Positions 44,732 to 54,379 of a stretch of 64,000 nt of DNA are shown here, one piece after another. A program made the translations under genes and the position numbers. Position 1 is the stretch's first letter. Every line of letters begins with the position of its first letter. Under the pieces are notes generated by a model. The model searched no databases, was not told the DNA's origin, and saw nothing but the letters and a program-made list of their open reading frames with translations. Origin of the DNA: Thermovirga lienii DSM 17291 (GTDB lineage: Bacteria; Synergistota; Synergistia; Synergistales; Thermovirgaceae); NCBI GenBank assembly GCA_000233775.1, contig CP003096.1, positions 766,001-830,000 on the forward strand. Direction: 5' to 3'.

Positions 44732-46228
44732 ATGGAGCCGAGAGAAAAGAAAAACATTAAGAAAGATAGCGTGAAGGGTACATCTGGTGTTGTAATAGAG
44801 GAAAAGGAGCAGGTGGAAATAAAGCCTCCAAAGGAAAAAAGGAAAGTAGGAATAACCGAGACGGCTTTAAGAGATGCTCATCAATCCATAATGGCCACGA
44901 GGTTACGTACTAAGGACATGCTACCAGTTGCGGAGCTGATGGATGAAGTAGGCTATCACTCCTTGGAAGTTTGGGGTGGTGCCACTTTCGATGCTTGTAT
45001 GCGCTTTTTGGACGAGGACCCATGGCAGCGCCTTCGAGAGCTCAGAAAAAGGTTCAAGAAGACCAAGTTGCAAATGCTCTTGAGAGGGCAGAATCTAGTA
45101 GGTTATCGGCATTATGCGGATGACGTGGTCCGTGAGTTTGTGAAAAGGGCCGTGAGCAACGGGTTGGACATCATAAGGGTGTTTGATGCCCTGAATGATT
45201 TGAGGAATATGGAGGTCGCTGCCGACCAGATCAAGAAGGAAGGTTGCCACCTACAGATGTGCATATCATATACCATCTCTCCCGTGCATTCGTTGGAATC
45301 CTTCGCGAAGCTTTCGTTGGAGATGAAAGGGATGGGAGCGGATTCCATATGCATTAAAGACATGGCCGGACTTTTAAGCCCTGTAGATGCGTTCAATTTG
45401 GTTAAGGCGATAAAAGAAAGAACTTCTCTGCCAGTGCAGGTGCATTGCCACTATACGAGTGGAATGGCTTCCATGGCTTACTTCGCAGCCTTAGAGGCTG
45501 GGGCAGATGTTGTGGACTGTGCCATATCGCCTTTAGCAATGGGCACAAGCCAGCCAGCTACCGAAGCGATAGTGGCTGCTTTGAAAGGTGGCGACCTGGA
45601 TACTGGGATAGACCTTAAAAAGTTGGTCCCTGTAGCGGAGCACTTCAAAAAGGTTAAGGAAGAGAATAGGAACCTCGTAATGGGGATAGAAGGGGTGGAC
45701 GTAAACGTTCTAATATACCAAATCCCCGGGGGGATGTATTCGAACCTTGTAAGCCAGCTGAAGGAGCAAAATGCTCTGGACAAATTGCAGGATGTATTGG
45801 AAGAGGTGCCCAAGGTCAGAAAGGAAATGGGTTATCCTCCTCTTGTTACTCCCACTAGCCAAATTGTTGGAACTCAGGCAACATTGAACGTCCTGACGGG
45901 TAAAAGATGGAAGATAGTTCCCAAGGAAGTTAAAAACTACTTTTTAGGTTTTTACGGAAGGCCTCCGGGTGAAATGGATGAGGACATAAAGAAAATAGTG
46001 ATTGGCGATGATAAACCCATAGAGAGCCGCCCGGGAGAGATTCTAGAGCCAGAGCTCGAAAAGGCAAGAGAGGTTATCAAACCTTGGATGGTTGAGCCGG
46101 AGGATGTCCTAAGTTATGTTCTTTTCCCTGCGGTGGCCAAAGATTTCTTGATCAGAAAATATGCGAGAGCGACAAAACGGGACGTAGGTTTTGAGGAGGC
46201 CCTAGAAGGGGTAGCCTACCCAGTGTGA
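44732..46228 (+). CDS. Carboxyltransferase subunit of a biotin-dependent decarboxylase/carboxylase (PycB/OadA type)
   Basis: The protein carries the carboxyltransferase TIM barrel and following domain shared by pyruvate carboxylase subunit B, oxaloacetate decarboxylase alpha and methylmalonyl-CoA 5S transcarboxylase. Markers are ITETALRDAHQSIMATRLRT, the metal-site lysine in CIKDMAGLLSP, and the HCHYTSG histidines. The first about 45 residues are a charged extension. It stops at 498 residues without the MKM biotin-attachment domain that OadA or PycB often bears, so a separate biotin carrier is required. The partners are not nearby, so the exact reaction (oxaloacetate decarboxylation or pyruvate carboxylation) is open. 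Confidence 0.85.
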   Translation: MEPREKKNIKKDSVKGTSGVVIEEKEQVEIKPPKEKRKVGITETALRDAHQSIMATRLRTKDMLPVAELMDEVGYHSLEVWGGATFDACMRFLDEDPWQRLRELRKRFKKTKLQMLLRGQNLVGYRHYADDVVREFVKRAVSNGLDIIRVFDALNDLRNMEVAADQIKKEGCHLQMCISYTISPVHSLESFAKLSLEMKGMGADSICIKDMAGLLSPVDAFNLVKAIKERTSLPVQVHCHYTSGMASMAYFAALEAGADVVDCAISPLAMGTSQPATEAIVAALKGGDLDTGIDLKKLVPVAEHFKKVKEENRNLVMGIEGVDVNVLIYQIPGGMYSNLVSQLKEQNALDKLQDVLEEVPKVRKEMGYPPLVTPTSQIVGTQATLNVLTGKRWKIVPKEVKNYFLGFYGRPPGEMDEDIKKIVIGDDKPIESRPGEILEPELEKAREVIKPWMVEPEDVLSYVLFPAVAKDFLIRKYARATKRDVGFEEALEGVAYPV

Positions 46229-46307
46229 TGCTACAATATAGATTAAATGTTACAATTCCGTCGTGGATACTTGCGATACTTATAAAAACAGATGTGGAGG
46301 GAATATA

Positions 46308-46544
46308 ATGTCGGTAGAAAAGCAGATATTAGAAGTTATTGACGAGAAAGTGAGACCCGCCCTTCAGAGTCATGGTGGAGACATAGAGTTCGTTGAATTT
46401 GATGAGGGAAATGGGGTTTTAAAGGTTAGACTACAGGGGGCATGTGGCAGTTGTCCTTTTGCTCAAGAGACATTGAGAGCCCAAGTAGAGGCTGTCTTAA
46501 AAAGGGACATTCCTGAAATAAAAAGCGTCGTGCGGGAAAGGTAG
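46308..46544 (+). CDS. NifU C-terminal domain Fe-S scaffold protein
   Basis: This 78-residue protein is a stand-alone NifU-like domain with the cluster-binding CxxC in ACGSCPFAQETL and the preceding LQSHGGDIEFV motif. Such proteins assemble or carry [4Fe-4S] clusters. ATG 46308 is preceded by GGAGGG; a longer frame from 46263 lacks support. No isc or suf genes are adjacent. Confidence 0.92.
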   Translation: MSVEKQILEVIDEKVRPALQSHGGDIEFVEFDEGNGVLKVRLQGACGSCPFAQETLRAQVEAVLKRDIPEIKSVVRER

Positions 46545-46616
46545 GACAAGCAAGTTTTGGAATGTGCTTAAGATTTATGAGAGAGGTGGTACGTTATTAG
46601 TTATAGCGCAGTAGTT

Positions 46617-47555
46617 GTGATTCCCGACGAAGCAACTATGGTTCGTTTTTTAGGTCAGCATGATGAGAATTTGCGCATGGTAGAGGAACGCTTCCCTGTA
46701 CAGTTGTTCGTTAAGGAGAGGGAAATAGTTATAGAGGGACCTGATGAGGACGTAGTGACTTTGGTCTCGAATCTTGTTGGCGAAATGATTAAGATTGCCA
46801 AGAAAGGCCATGCGCTCCGAAAGGCAGAAATGACGTACGCTCTTAACGTGTTTTCAGAGAAGGGACAAGCAGATCTTTTGTCTCTGTACGAAGATGTAAT
46901 TTGTATGACCTATAGGGGGAAACCTATAAGGCCTAAAACGGAGGGACAAAAGCGCTACGTTGATGCGATAAGAAAGAACGACGTCGTTTTTGGCATAGGG
47001 CCAGCGGGAACGGGAAAGACCTACTTGGCTGTTGCCCTTGCAGTAGCAGCTTTGAAGGAAGGAGCCATAACGAGAATAGTTTTGGTAAGGCCTGCAGTAG
47101 AAGCTGGCGAAAGCTTGGGTTATTTGCCCGGAGATTTGAGGGAAAAGGTTGAGCCCTACTTGCGCCCCCTTTATGATGCTTTTTATGAAATGTTTTCTCC
47201 AGAGCGTTTCATGAAGTATGTGGAGAAAAAGGTCATTGAGATAGCTCCTCTTGCATATATGAGGGGTAGGACTTTGAACGACAGCTTCATCATATTGGAT
47301 GAGGCCCAAAATACTACGCCCGAACAAATGAAGATGTTTTTGACCAGATTGGGGTTTGGCTCAAAGGCAGTGGTGACTGGAGACGTAACTCAGATAGATT
47401 TGCCTGCAGGTAAGGAATCAGGGCTGAAGATTGTACAGGACGTCCTGAAGGGGATACCAGGTATCGATTTTGTGTTTTTAGATCGCAGTGATGTGGTGAG
47501 ACACGAGATAGTGCAGAGAATAGTGCAGGCCTATGAGAAATATGAACAACGGTGA
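46617..47555 (+). CDS. phoH: PhoH-like P-loop ATPase
   Basis: PhoH proteins are ATPases linked to RNA metabolism. An N-terminal KH-like domain (about residues 1-100) is followed by Walker A GPAGTGKTYLA and Walker B FIILDEAQNTTPEQMK. GTG 46617 gives 312 residues, but no ribosome binding site is near it. GAGAGGTGG at 46581-46589 is well placed for an ATT at 46596, which would add seven residues (see findings). The gene heads the conserved phoH-pgpH-ybeY cluster and overlaps the next gene by 23 bases. Confidence 0.92.
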   Translation: MIPDEATMVRFLGQHDENLRMVEERFPVQLFVKEREIVIEGPDEDVVTLVSNLVGEMIKIAKKGHALRKAEMTYALNVFSEKGQADLLSLYEDVICMTYRGKPIRPKTEGQKRYVDAIRKNDVVFGIGPAGTGKTYLAVALAVAALKEGAITRIVLVRPAVEAGESLGYLPGDLREKVEPYLRPLYDAFYEMFSPERFMKYVEKKVIEIAPLAYMRGRTLNDSFIILDEAQNTTPEQMKMFLTRLGFGSKAVVTGDVTQIDLPAGKESGLKIVQDVLKGIPGIDFVFLDRSDVVRHEIVQRIVQAYEKYEQR

Positions 47556-49581
47556 AGACGGTAAAAAAAACAGATTCTTTGAGAAAAGCAATATAGAGTT
47601 GTTAGCCGCTCTAGCGGTGTGGGTGATAATTTTATGCCTGATCTACTCTAGTGGTTGGTGGTTGAAAGAGCGAGATCATTCCTTTTCTGTAGGTAAGCCA
47701 GCTACTAAAACTTTTTTTGCCCAGTATGGTATGAATTATAGAGATGAAGCCATGGCCCTCTGGCTAAAGGAACAGTGGAGTCAGAGGGTTTTTGGTGTTC
47801 TATTGTATGAGCCTGAGGTTGTCAGTGAAATTGAGGAAAAACTGGAACACCTAGAGAATGGTTATTACAAGAATATTTTGAGCGATCGGCTGATCTATTT
47901 ACTTGATTCCCTTCCAGAAGATAAAAGAGAGGAGATCTTCAAGTTCGTATCTATTGCAGGCAAAAGATTGCTTAAAACCCATCCTATAAGCATCTCGGAG
48001 GAAGATATTTGGTCTGAGCTTGATGTGCCAAATTTTACTGCATCGGAGAAAAATGTGGCTTACCAGGTTTTGCTGGATGTCTTCAAGAGGGCAATGAGGT
48101 TAGATACTAGGTCAACAAAAGCCTACAAGGATTACTTGAAAAATCAAATCAAACCTATCGAAAAAAGTATAAAACCCGGAGATGTAATAGTCTGGAAGGG
48201 AGAGATAGTAACGCCAGAGAGAGCGGAAATGCTCCTGATGCAGGGCTATTTGCCCGAGGAATTTCCTTGGAGATACCTCAGCTTTTTGGCGTCGATCTCT
48301 GCCTTGTGGGGGATTTGGATCCGATGGTACATGAAGAAAAAAGGAATATCGCAACAATTTAAGGATGAGGCCTTGGTTACGATGGCCATGGCTCTTGGGT
48401 GGTTCCTTATAGCTGTAACCACCTATTTCGATGGGGTTGGCGGTGGGGCCTTAGCTTTAATGTTATGGATGTATCTTATACTGGAACCTCAAGTGGCATT
48501 TCACCTTGTATTGGGTGGAGGTGTTTTGGGGGTTTTGGCATCTCCAGCCTATTCTTTGATGGATACCATTTTAGGCTTGACAGCGGTGGGAGCTTGCACG
48601 TGTGGAGGATATCTACTGGTACCTAAAGTCCGGAGTCGAAGAAAATTATATTCGTCAGTCTTTACAGTGGCTGCCTTAGTGATTTTAGCCGTACTTTCAG
48701 CTGTGTTTGGTTTTGCTTTGCCGATGAACTTAAGGGATGTTTTAGTTTTCATCCTGTCCGTTGTAGTATCTTCAATAATTGGAGTCGCAGTGTTGCCATT
48801 ATGGGAAAGAGTTTTCGGAGTTTTGACTCCTCTAAAGCTTTTAGATCTAACTCATCCATCTCACGCCCTTTTGAAGCGCCTGCAGCTTGAAGCGCCAGGC
48901 ACTTATCATCATTCATTGATGGTGGGAACTTTGGCTGAGTCCGCTGCTGAGAAATTAGGCTTAAACTCTCTTTTGGTTAAAGCTGGAGCTTATTTCCACG
49001 ATATCGGTAAACTGAGAAGGCCTCACTTTTTTGTGGAGAATCAAAGACCTGGAGAAAATGTCCATGACGAATTGACCCCTTCAATGTCCGCTTTGGTTAT
49101 AGTTTCCCATGTCAGAGATGGAGTTGAGTTGGCGAAGGATTATCAGTTGCCCGATAGGATCAAAGACTTCATCGTGGAACATCATGGCACAACTTGCCTT
49201 CAATATTTTTACAAAAAAGCCAAGATGGCGGGAGATTATGTATCTGTTGCTCAGTTTTGTTATCCGGGGCCTAAGCCCAAAAGTGCCGAGACAGCTATAG
49301 TAATGTTGGCAGATTCGGTTGAGGCGGCGGTACGATCGGTTTGGCAGGAAGAGCGTACCATGCCCGACATTGAAGGTTTAGTTTATGATGTTGTGGAGAC
49401 TAAGATAAAGGACTCTCAATTGGACGAAGCTCCTTTAACTTTAAGAGATGTTCATATAATAAGAGAAAGTTTCATAGAGTCTCTTAGGCATATGTACCAT
49501 TCGCGAAAGATCGCTTCCCTAGAGCCTGAAAACAATAAAACAGAGGGGGACCAGAGCGGTGACGAAGAGAGTGGAAATTGA
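47533..49581 (+). CDS. pgpH: 7TM-HD family phosphodiesterase, PgpH-like (c-di-AMP)
   Basis: Members of this family degrade cyclic di-AMP to pApA. The 682-residue protein has one N-terminal membrane segment (about 22-42), an extracytoplasmic 7TMR-HDED domain (to about 250), about seven membrane segments, and a cytoplasmic HD domain. The HD metal ligands are in YHHSLMVGTLAE and AYFHDIGKLRRPHFF, with the further histidines in VEHHGT. It is the likely counterpart of CdaA encoded at 28333. The start lies in phoH, and the end overlaps ybeY by 23 bases. Confidence 0.93.
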   Translation: MRNMNNGEDGKKNRFFEKSNIELLAALAVWVIILCLIYSSGWWLKERDHSFSVGKPATKTFFAQYGMNYRDEAMALWLKEQWSQRVFGVLLYEPEVVSEIEEKLEHLENGYYKNILSDRLIYLLDSLPEDKREEIFKFVSIAGKRLLKTHPISISEEDIWSELDVPNFTASEKNVAYQVLLDVFKRAMRLDTRSTKAYKDYLKNQIKPIEKSIKPGDVIVWKGEIVTPERAEMLLMQGYLPEEFPWRYLSFLASISALWGIWIRWYMKKKGISQQFKDEALVTMAMALGWFLIAVTTYFDGVGGGALALMLWMYLILEPQVAFHLVLGGGVLGVLASPAYSLMDTILGLTAVGACTCGGYLLVPKVRSRRKLYSSVFTVAALVILAVLSAVFGFALPMNLRDVLVFILSVVVSSIIGVAVLPLWERVFGVLTPLKLLDLTHPSHALLKRLQLEAPGTYHHSLMVGTLAESAAEKLGLNSLLVKAGAYFHDIGKLRRPHFFVENQRPGENVHDELTPSMSALVIVSHVRDGVELAKDYQLPDRIKDFIVEHHGTTCLQYFYKKAKMAGDYVSVAQFCYPGPKPKSAETAIVMLADSVEAAVRSVWQEERTMPDIEGLVYDVVETKIKDSQLDEAPLTLRDVHIIRESFIESLRHMYHSRKIASLEPENNKTEGDQSGDEESGN

Positions 49582-50047
49582 TGTGGCAAGTGATGACACA
49601 AGCCTTGAAGAAATAAATTTGGAAGTCCTTGAGCAGGCTATTGAGGATATGTGGAGCTGCTTACCTGACTCTGTTGAGGGAGTAATAAAGTGCAGGTTTT
49701 CCCTCAGTTTTGTGGATAAAGAGGTTATTAAAGAGATTAACGGAAGGTACAGAGGGATAGACGAACCTACGGATGTTTTGTCCTTTCCTTTATGGGAGGA
49801 AAAGGGGACCTTCGTACCTCCAAGGCATATGCCTGTGGTCGAGTTAGGTGATGTGGTAGTTTGTCCAGAGGTGGTGGAAGAAAATGCACCGATCAACGGA
49901 AAATCTTACGGTGACGAACTGTTGTTGGTTATAGTGCATGGTTTTTTGCATCTTATTGGGATGGATCATTGTGAAGAGAGAGAAAAGGAGCATATGTGGA
50001 GACTACAAGAAAAAATTATAGATAAATATAAAGAATTGATAAAATAA
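49559..50047 (+). CDS. ybeY: Endoribonuclease YbeY
   Basis: YbeY is a zinc-dependent RNase involved in 16S rRNA 3' maturation and ribosome quality control. The HxxxHxxGxDH zinc motif is HGFLHLIGMDH (about residues 124-134), and the preceding PTDVLSFPL block is conserved. It has 162 residues. GTG 49559 has GAGGGGGA 8 bases upstream. It follows pgpH in the usual order. Confidence 0.95.
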   Translation: MTKRVEIDVASDDTSLEEINLEVLEQAIEDMWSCLPDSVEGVIKCRFSLSFVDKEVIKEINGRYRGIDEPTDVLSFPLWEEKGTFVPPRHMPVVELGDVVVCPEVVEENAPINGKSYGDELLLVIVHGFLHLIGMDHCEEREKEHMWRLQEKIIDKYKELIK

Positions 50048-50063
50048 GATCAGGAGGGCTGGT

Positions 50064-51386
50064 TTGTCTGTGGTAGATGATATTTATACAGGATTTGCGG
50101 TTTTAATTGTCTTGCTTTTTTGTTCGGCTTTTTTTAGTGCTTCTGAGACGGCCATAACAATAGTTGGGCGCGGAAGATTGCTTGCTCTTGAAGAAAGGTT
50201 CCCGCAGAAGAAAAAAACAATTGAATGGCTACTTTCAGACATGCAAAAGGTGCTTTCTGTCATATTGATAGGTAACAACCTAGTGAATATAGCCGCTAGT
50301 GCAGTAGCCACATCGGTTTGCGTATTGCTATTTGGAGAAAAAGGGCTCTTGATAGCGGTGGGAACTATGACCCTTTTCATAGTGATCTTTGGAGAGATCC
50401 TTCCCAAAAGCGTCGCTATCTCGCATTTTGAACGAATAGTATTGTTTGCCTTGCCTGTTTTGAGGTTATTCTCTTATTTAGTGCTCCCTTTTCTGTCCTT
50501 CGTGAGGTTTATCGTTAGATTCATCGGAGCTCTTTTGAAGCTTGATATTTCTGGGGGGCATACCTTCGTTACGCGAGAAGAAATAGAGCAAATGGTGAAT
50601 ATTGGGGAGGCTTCTGGTGTTATAGAGGAAGAGGAAAGGCGAATGATTCACGGTGTTATTTCCTTTGAGGAAACTAGGGTTTACGAGATTATGGTTCCTA
50701 GGACGGATATGGTTGCTGTTTCCGGAGAAACCACTTTGGGTGAAGCTGTTAAAGTTTTTGAAGATTATGGGCACTCAAGGGTGCCGGTTTTTGAGGGGAA
50801 CGTAGATAACATAACAGGAATTCTTTACGTAAAGGATGTCATGAGGGTTATAGTGGCAGGGAAATTGGATGCGCCTGTTAAGGAGTTTAAGAGAGATGCA
50901 TTGTTCGTGCCTGAGACCATGAAAATTGCTGATTTGTTCGATGTCATGCGCAGCAAGAGGGTTCATATGGCGATAGTAGTGGATGAGTATGGAGGTACGG
51001 CGGGATTGGTTACATTGGAAGACCTTCTAGAGGAAATAGTAGGGGAGATACAAGACGAGTATGATAGTGAAACCCCTATGGTTGTAAAGAAAGAAGATGG
51101 TAGTTACATGGTCAAAGGATATATTGGATTGGAAGACTTAAGTGAAGTTTTGGATTACAATTTTGAATCTGATGAAGCTGACACCCTAGGGGGGTTGATC
51201 CTTGCTATTTCTGGTCAATTTCCTGAGCAGGGGCAACATTTTAGATATGGTCCTTGGGACATAGAGGTCGTAGAGGTAAGCAAACATAGGATAAAACAGG
51301 TCAGATTGAGGTACATGGAAGAACCAGAGGAGGAAAAAGCCGATTCAAATGGAAGGGACAAGTCAGATAAAGATAGATTACAATAA
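50064..51386 (+). CDS. CNNM/CBS-domain transporter-like protein (hemolysin C/CorC family)
   Basis: This 440-residue membrane protein has a DUF21/CNNM domain with about four membrane segments (FSASETAI signature near residue 25), a pair of CBS domains (VPRTDMVAVSG to VKDVMRV, then MAIVVDEYGGTAGLVTLEDL), and a C-terminal CorC_HlyC domain. Family members move or sense Mg2+ and other divalent cations. The TTG 50064 start has AGGAGGGC upstream. It is usually found between ybeY and era, as here. Confidence 0.92.
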   Translation: MSVVDDIYTGFAVLIVLLFCSAFFSASETAITIVGRGRLLALEERFPQKKKTIEWLLSDMQKVLSVILIGNNLVNIAASAVATSVCVLLFGEKGLLIAVGTMTLFIVIFGEILPKSVAISHFERIVLFALPVLRLFSYLVLPFLSFVRFIVRFIGALLKLDISGGHTFVTREEIEQMVNIGEASGVIEEEERRMIHGVISFEETRVYEIMVPRTDMVAVSGETTLGEAVKVFEDYGHSRVPVFEGNVDNITGILYVKDVMRVIVAGKLDAPVKEFKRDALFVPETMKIADLFDVMRSKRVHMAIVVDEYGGTAGLVTLEDLLEEIVGEIQDEYDSETPMVVKKEDGSYMVKGYIGLEDLSEVLDYNFESDEADTLGGLILAISGQFPEQGQHFRYGPWDIEVVEVSKHRIKQVRLRYMEEPEEEKADSNGRDKSDKDRLQ

Positions 51387-51777
51387 ATTGCTTTTTGAGG
51401 CCCGAAAGGCAGCCTCTGCAGCATATTGCCCTTATTCTAACTTTGCGGTAGGTGCTGCGGTCTTTTGTGAGAATGGTCAGATTATCCTCGGTTGCAACGT
51501 GGAGAATACTAGTTATGGCCTTACTATATGTGCTGAAAGAAATGCATTGGCTGCTTCAGTAGTGCAAGGATGCAGTAGGCCTTTGGCGATAGCCGTGTAT
51601 TCTCTTAAACAAAACCCCTGTTATCCTTGTGGAGCATGTCTTCAGGTCATGGTAGAGCTTAACAGGCATTTGGAAGTAGTTCTGGAAAATAATGGAAGTC
51701 CCTTGGTGTTGAGTCTGGAACAGTTGTTACCCTTTCCTTTCAACAAAGATGGCCGGATTGGGGGTGACCAAAATTGA
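51349..51777 (+). CDS. cdd: Cytidine deaminase
   Basis: Cdd converts cytidine and deoxycytidine to uridine forms in pyrimidine salvage. The zinc and catalytic motifs are CAERN (about residues 61-65) and PCGAC (about 94-98); YCPYSNFAVGAAV is also typical. The length is 142 residues. The start at ATG 51349 overlaps the CNNM gene by 38 bases, and its ribosome binding site is distant, so a slightly later start cannot be excluded. It overlaps era. Confidence 0.93.
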   Translation: MEGTSQIKIDYNKLLFEARKAASAAYCPYSNFAVGAAVFCENGQIILGCNVENTSYGLTICAERNALAASVVQGCSRPLAIAVYSLKQNPCYPCGACLQVMVELNRHLEVVLENNGSPLVLSLEQLLPFPFNKDGRIGGDQN

Positions 51778-52694
51778 CTTCAGAGAAATTTAGGTCAGGT
51801 ATGGTCGCTCTCGTAGGTAAGCCTAACGTTGGTAAATCTACTTTGATCAATGCCTTATTGGGATGGAAATTCTCCATAGTTTCACCTAAACCTCAGACTA
51901 CTCGTAGGTGTACGAGGTACGTCATAACCCGGGAGTCTGAGGGGCAGGTTGTGTTCATTGATACCCCCGGATTGCATAAAGCGTTGCACCTTCTTGGGAA
52001 AGCCATGGAGAAACAGCTTTGTGAGGTCATGGAGAAGGTGGACCTTATATGCTATATAACGGATGCCCGGACCCAAAGCCTGGGGGCTGAGGACGACATA
52101 ATGATAGAAAGGATGAAAAAGAACTCTTCAGCTCCTGTAGTTCTAGTGATAAATAAGATAGATTTGGTACGGGATCCTTTGGAGGCAAAAGAAAGGTTAG
52201 TTGCCTTATATGGAGAGAGGATCGACATAAAGGCTGTGGTGCTTCTTTCTGCTTTGACTGGAGATGGTGTGGAAGAGTTACTTAGCACGGTAATAGGGAT
52301 GTTGCCGGAGGGAGGACTTTTATACCCTCCAGAGTATGTTGGGGATTTCACGGAAAAATTCGTGGCTGAGGAAATAATAAGGGAAAAAATATTGGAAGAA
52401 ACAGAACAGGAAGTTCCCCATTCAGTTGCCGTGGTAATAGAGGAGTTCAAGAGCCCGGAAGAATATCCAGACAGAAATAGCTTATTCATAAGGGCAGATA
52501 TTTACGTGGAGAGACAGGGGCAGAAGGGCATCCTGATAGGAAAGGGAGGCAGGATGCTCAAAAAGATAGGGCAAAAGGCAAGAGAAGAGATAGAGAAACA
52601 GTTTGGATATCCTGTTTATCTTGATTTGTGGGTCAAGGTCAGGCCAGGATGGAGAAACTCCGAAAGAGAGCTTAAAAGGATGGGATATCTCTAG
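51774..52694 (+). CDS. era: GTPase Era
   Basis: Era is an essential GTPase for 30S assembly that binds the 16S rRNA 3' end. G1 (GKPNVGKSTL), G3 (DTPG), G4 (NKID) and a C-terminal KH domain with GKGGRMLKKIG are present in 306 residues. TTG 51774 overlaps the cdd stop by 4 bases, with a GGGGGTGA ribosome binding site. Confidence 0.96.
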   Translation: MTSEKFRSGMVALVGKPNVGKSTLINALLGWKFSIVSPKPQTTRRCTRYVITRESEGQVVFIDTPGLHKALHLLGKAMEKQLCEVMEKVDLICYITDARTQSLGAEDDIMIERMKKNSSAPVVLVINKIDLVRDPLEAKERLVALYGERIDIKAVVLLSALTGDGVEELLSTVIGMLPEGGLLYPPEYVGDFTEKFVAEEIIREKILEETEQEVPHSVAVVIEEFKSPEEYPDRNSLFIRADIYVERQGQKGILIGKGGRMLKKIGQKAREEIEKQFGYPVYLDLWVKVRPGWRNSERELKRMGYL

Positions 52695-52696
52695 CA

Positions 52697-53449
52697 ATGG
52701 TTTTTGATTTAACGTCTGGGGCCCAACGGCAGGGCACGATACGCGCAAAGGGAGTGGTCTTGAGAAGATTGGAAACTACCACAGGCGACAGAAACATATA
52801 TTTCTTTTTGGAAAAGTACGGCCCCACGTGGATATATGTTCCAGGGGGAGGAAGAGGGAAATTCCGCTTCGGTGGAGCCACTGAACCTTTGGTGTGGGGC
52901 ACAGTAGATATATATAGGACGTCTAACAACAGATGTTATTTAAAAAACCTGGACGTGAAAGAAGATTTTTGGACATTGAGGAAGATGCCTGATCGTCTCA
53001 AATTTGCTATGGAATGGGCGAAGTTATTAGCTCAGGTTTTGCTTCCTCAAGAAAAAAACGACGAAGTTCTTGGGCTTTTTTATTGGTCCATGAAGTTGCT
53101 TGAAGACTTTGAAATTCCCCCAGAGCTTGTCGAGTGGAGATTTTTGTCGAGATGGCTTAAACTTTGGGGCATAGCGCCTGAAACCAGGATGTGTAGCGAA
53201 TGCCGACGTCAAGAAAGTAAGTGGTGGCTCTTGACCTCAGAGGGGATATTTTGTGATGAATGCAAGAGAGAACAAAAAGGCGGAGTCAAAGTGGATTCGT
53301 TCTTTTTGTCAGTTCTTAACAAGTCATCTTTTCTTAAAAGACCGGACTTTGTGGAATGGAGCAAAGGGCTTGATTGGGTTCAATTAAACTTGATAAAAAA
53401 ATGTAATAGGGTTTTGTTGGAGACCCTGCGAGGGAAGTACGCGACCTAA
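52697..53449 (+). CDS. recO: DNA repair protein RecO
   Basis: RecO mediates RecA loading in the RecFOR pathway. An N-terminal OB fold starts at about residue 15 (IRAKGVVLRRLETTTGDRNI), followed by a helical domain and a zinc finger (CSEC ... CDEC, around residues 168-200). The overall sequence is divergent, but the 250-residue length and the era-recO-glyQ order support the call. It starts 2 bases after era. Confidence 0.85.
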   Translation: MVFDLTSGAQRQGTIRAKGVVLRRLETTTGDRNIYFFLEKYGPTWIYVPGGGRGKFRFGGATEPLVWGTVDIYRTSNNRCYLKNLDVKEDFWTLRKMPDRLKFAMEWAKLLAQVLLPQEKNDEVLGLFYWSMKLLEDFEIPPELVEWRFLSRWLKLWGIAPETRMCSECRRQESKWWLLTSEGIFCDECKREQKGGVKVDSFFLSVLNKSSFLKRPDFVEWSKGLDWVQLNLIKKCNRVLLETLRGKYAT

Positions 53450-53488
53450 AAGTCTATATAAAGCCTTTGAATGTGAGGAGGGAATAAA

Positions 53489-54370
53489 TTGAACTTCCAA
53501 GAGATAGTAATGCGACTAGAAAAATTTTGGGCGGACCAGGGATGTATAATCCAACAGCCTTACGATATCGAGGTTGGTGCTGGAACCATGAATCCTGCAA
53601 CCACCTTGAGGGTCCTTGGCCCTGAACCTTGGCGTGTCGCCTATGTTGAACCGTCGAGAAGACCGACAGACGGACGTTACGGAGAAAACCCCAACAGGTT
53701 GCAACATTATTACCAATACCAGGTTATTTTGAAACCCACACCGGCAGACGTTCAGGATATTTATCTGGAAAGCCTGAGGGCTTTAGGTATAGAGCCGGAG
53801 GAACATGATGTGCGGTTTGTGGAAGACGACTGGGAATCTCCCACAATAGGAGCTTGGGGACTAGGATGGGAAGTATGGCTTGACGGCATGGAGGTAACTC
53901 AATTTACCTACTTCCAACAAGTTGGTGGTGTGGATATGAATCCTGTCCCGGTAGAACTTACCTATGGTATCGAGAGGTTGGCCATGTTCGTACAGAAGGT
54001 AGATAGCGTATTCGACCTTACTTGGGTCGGAGATGTGACCTACGGCGATGTTCATTTCCAGGGCGAGGTGGAGCATTCGAAGTATAACTTTGAGATAGCT
54101 GACACTAATATGCTCTTTCAGATGTTTTCCATGTATGAAGCCGAGGCAAAAAGGATACTTGACGAGGGGATCGTTTTGCCAGCATACGACTATGTATTGA
54201 AGTGCTCTCATACTTTTAACCTTCTTGATGCTCGTAATGCAATAAGTGTAACTGAAAGAACAGGATACATTGCTAGAGTGCGTAATTTGGCAAGCCGCTG
54301 CTGTGCAGCCTATTGTGAGCAGCGGAAGGCGTTGGGATATCCTCTCATGGGTAAATTTGAGGCCGAATAG
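53489..54370 (+). CDS. glyQ: Glycine--tRNA ligase alpha subunit
   Basis: GlyQ is the catalytic alpha subunit of the bacterial alpha2beta2 glycyl-tRNA synthetase. The opening [17 protein letters not shown], the motif [12 protein letters not shown] and the [19 protein letters not shown] block are diagnostic. The length is 293 residues. TTG 53489 is the start, with GAGGAGGG just upstream. The 39-base gap after recO is too short for a T-box. Confidence 0.97.
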   Translation: MNFQEIVMRLEKFWADQGCIIQQPYDIEVGAGTMNPATTLRVLGPEPWRVAYVEPSRRPTDGRYGENPNRLQHYYQYQVILKPTPADVQDIYLESLRALGIEPEEHDVRFVEDDWESPTIGAWGLGWEVWLDGMEVTQFTYFQQVGGVDMNPVPVELTYGIERLAMFVQKVDSVFDLTWVGDVTYGDVHFQGEVEHSKYNFEIADTNMLFQMFSMYEAEAKRILDEGIVLPAYDYVLKCSHTFNLLDARNAISVTERTGYIARVRNLASRCCAAYCEQRKALGYPLMGKFEAE

Positions 54371-54379
54371 GGAGGTTTT

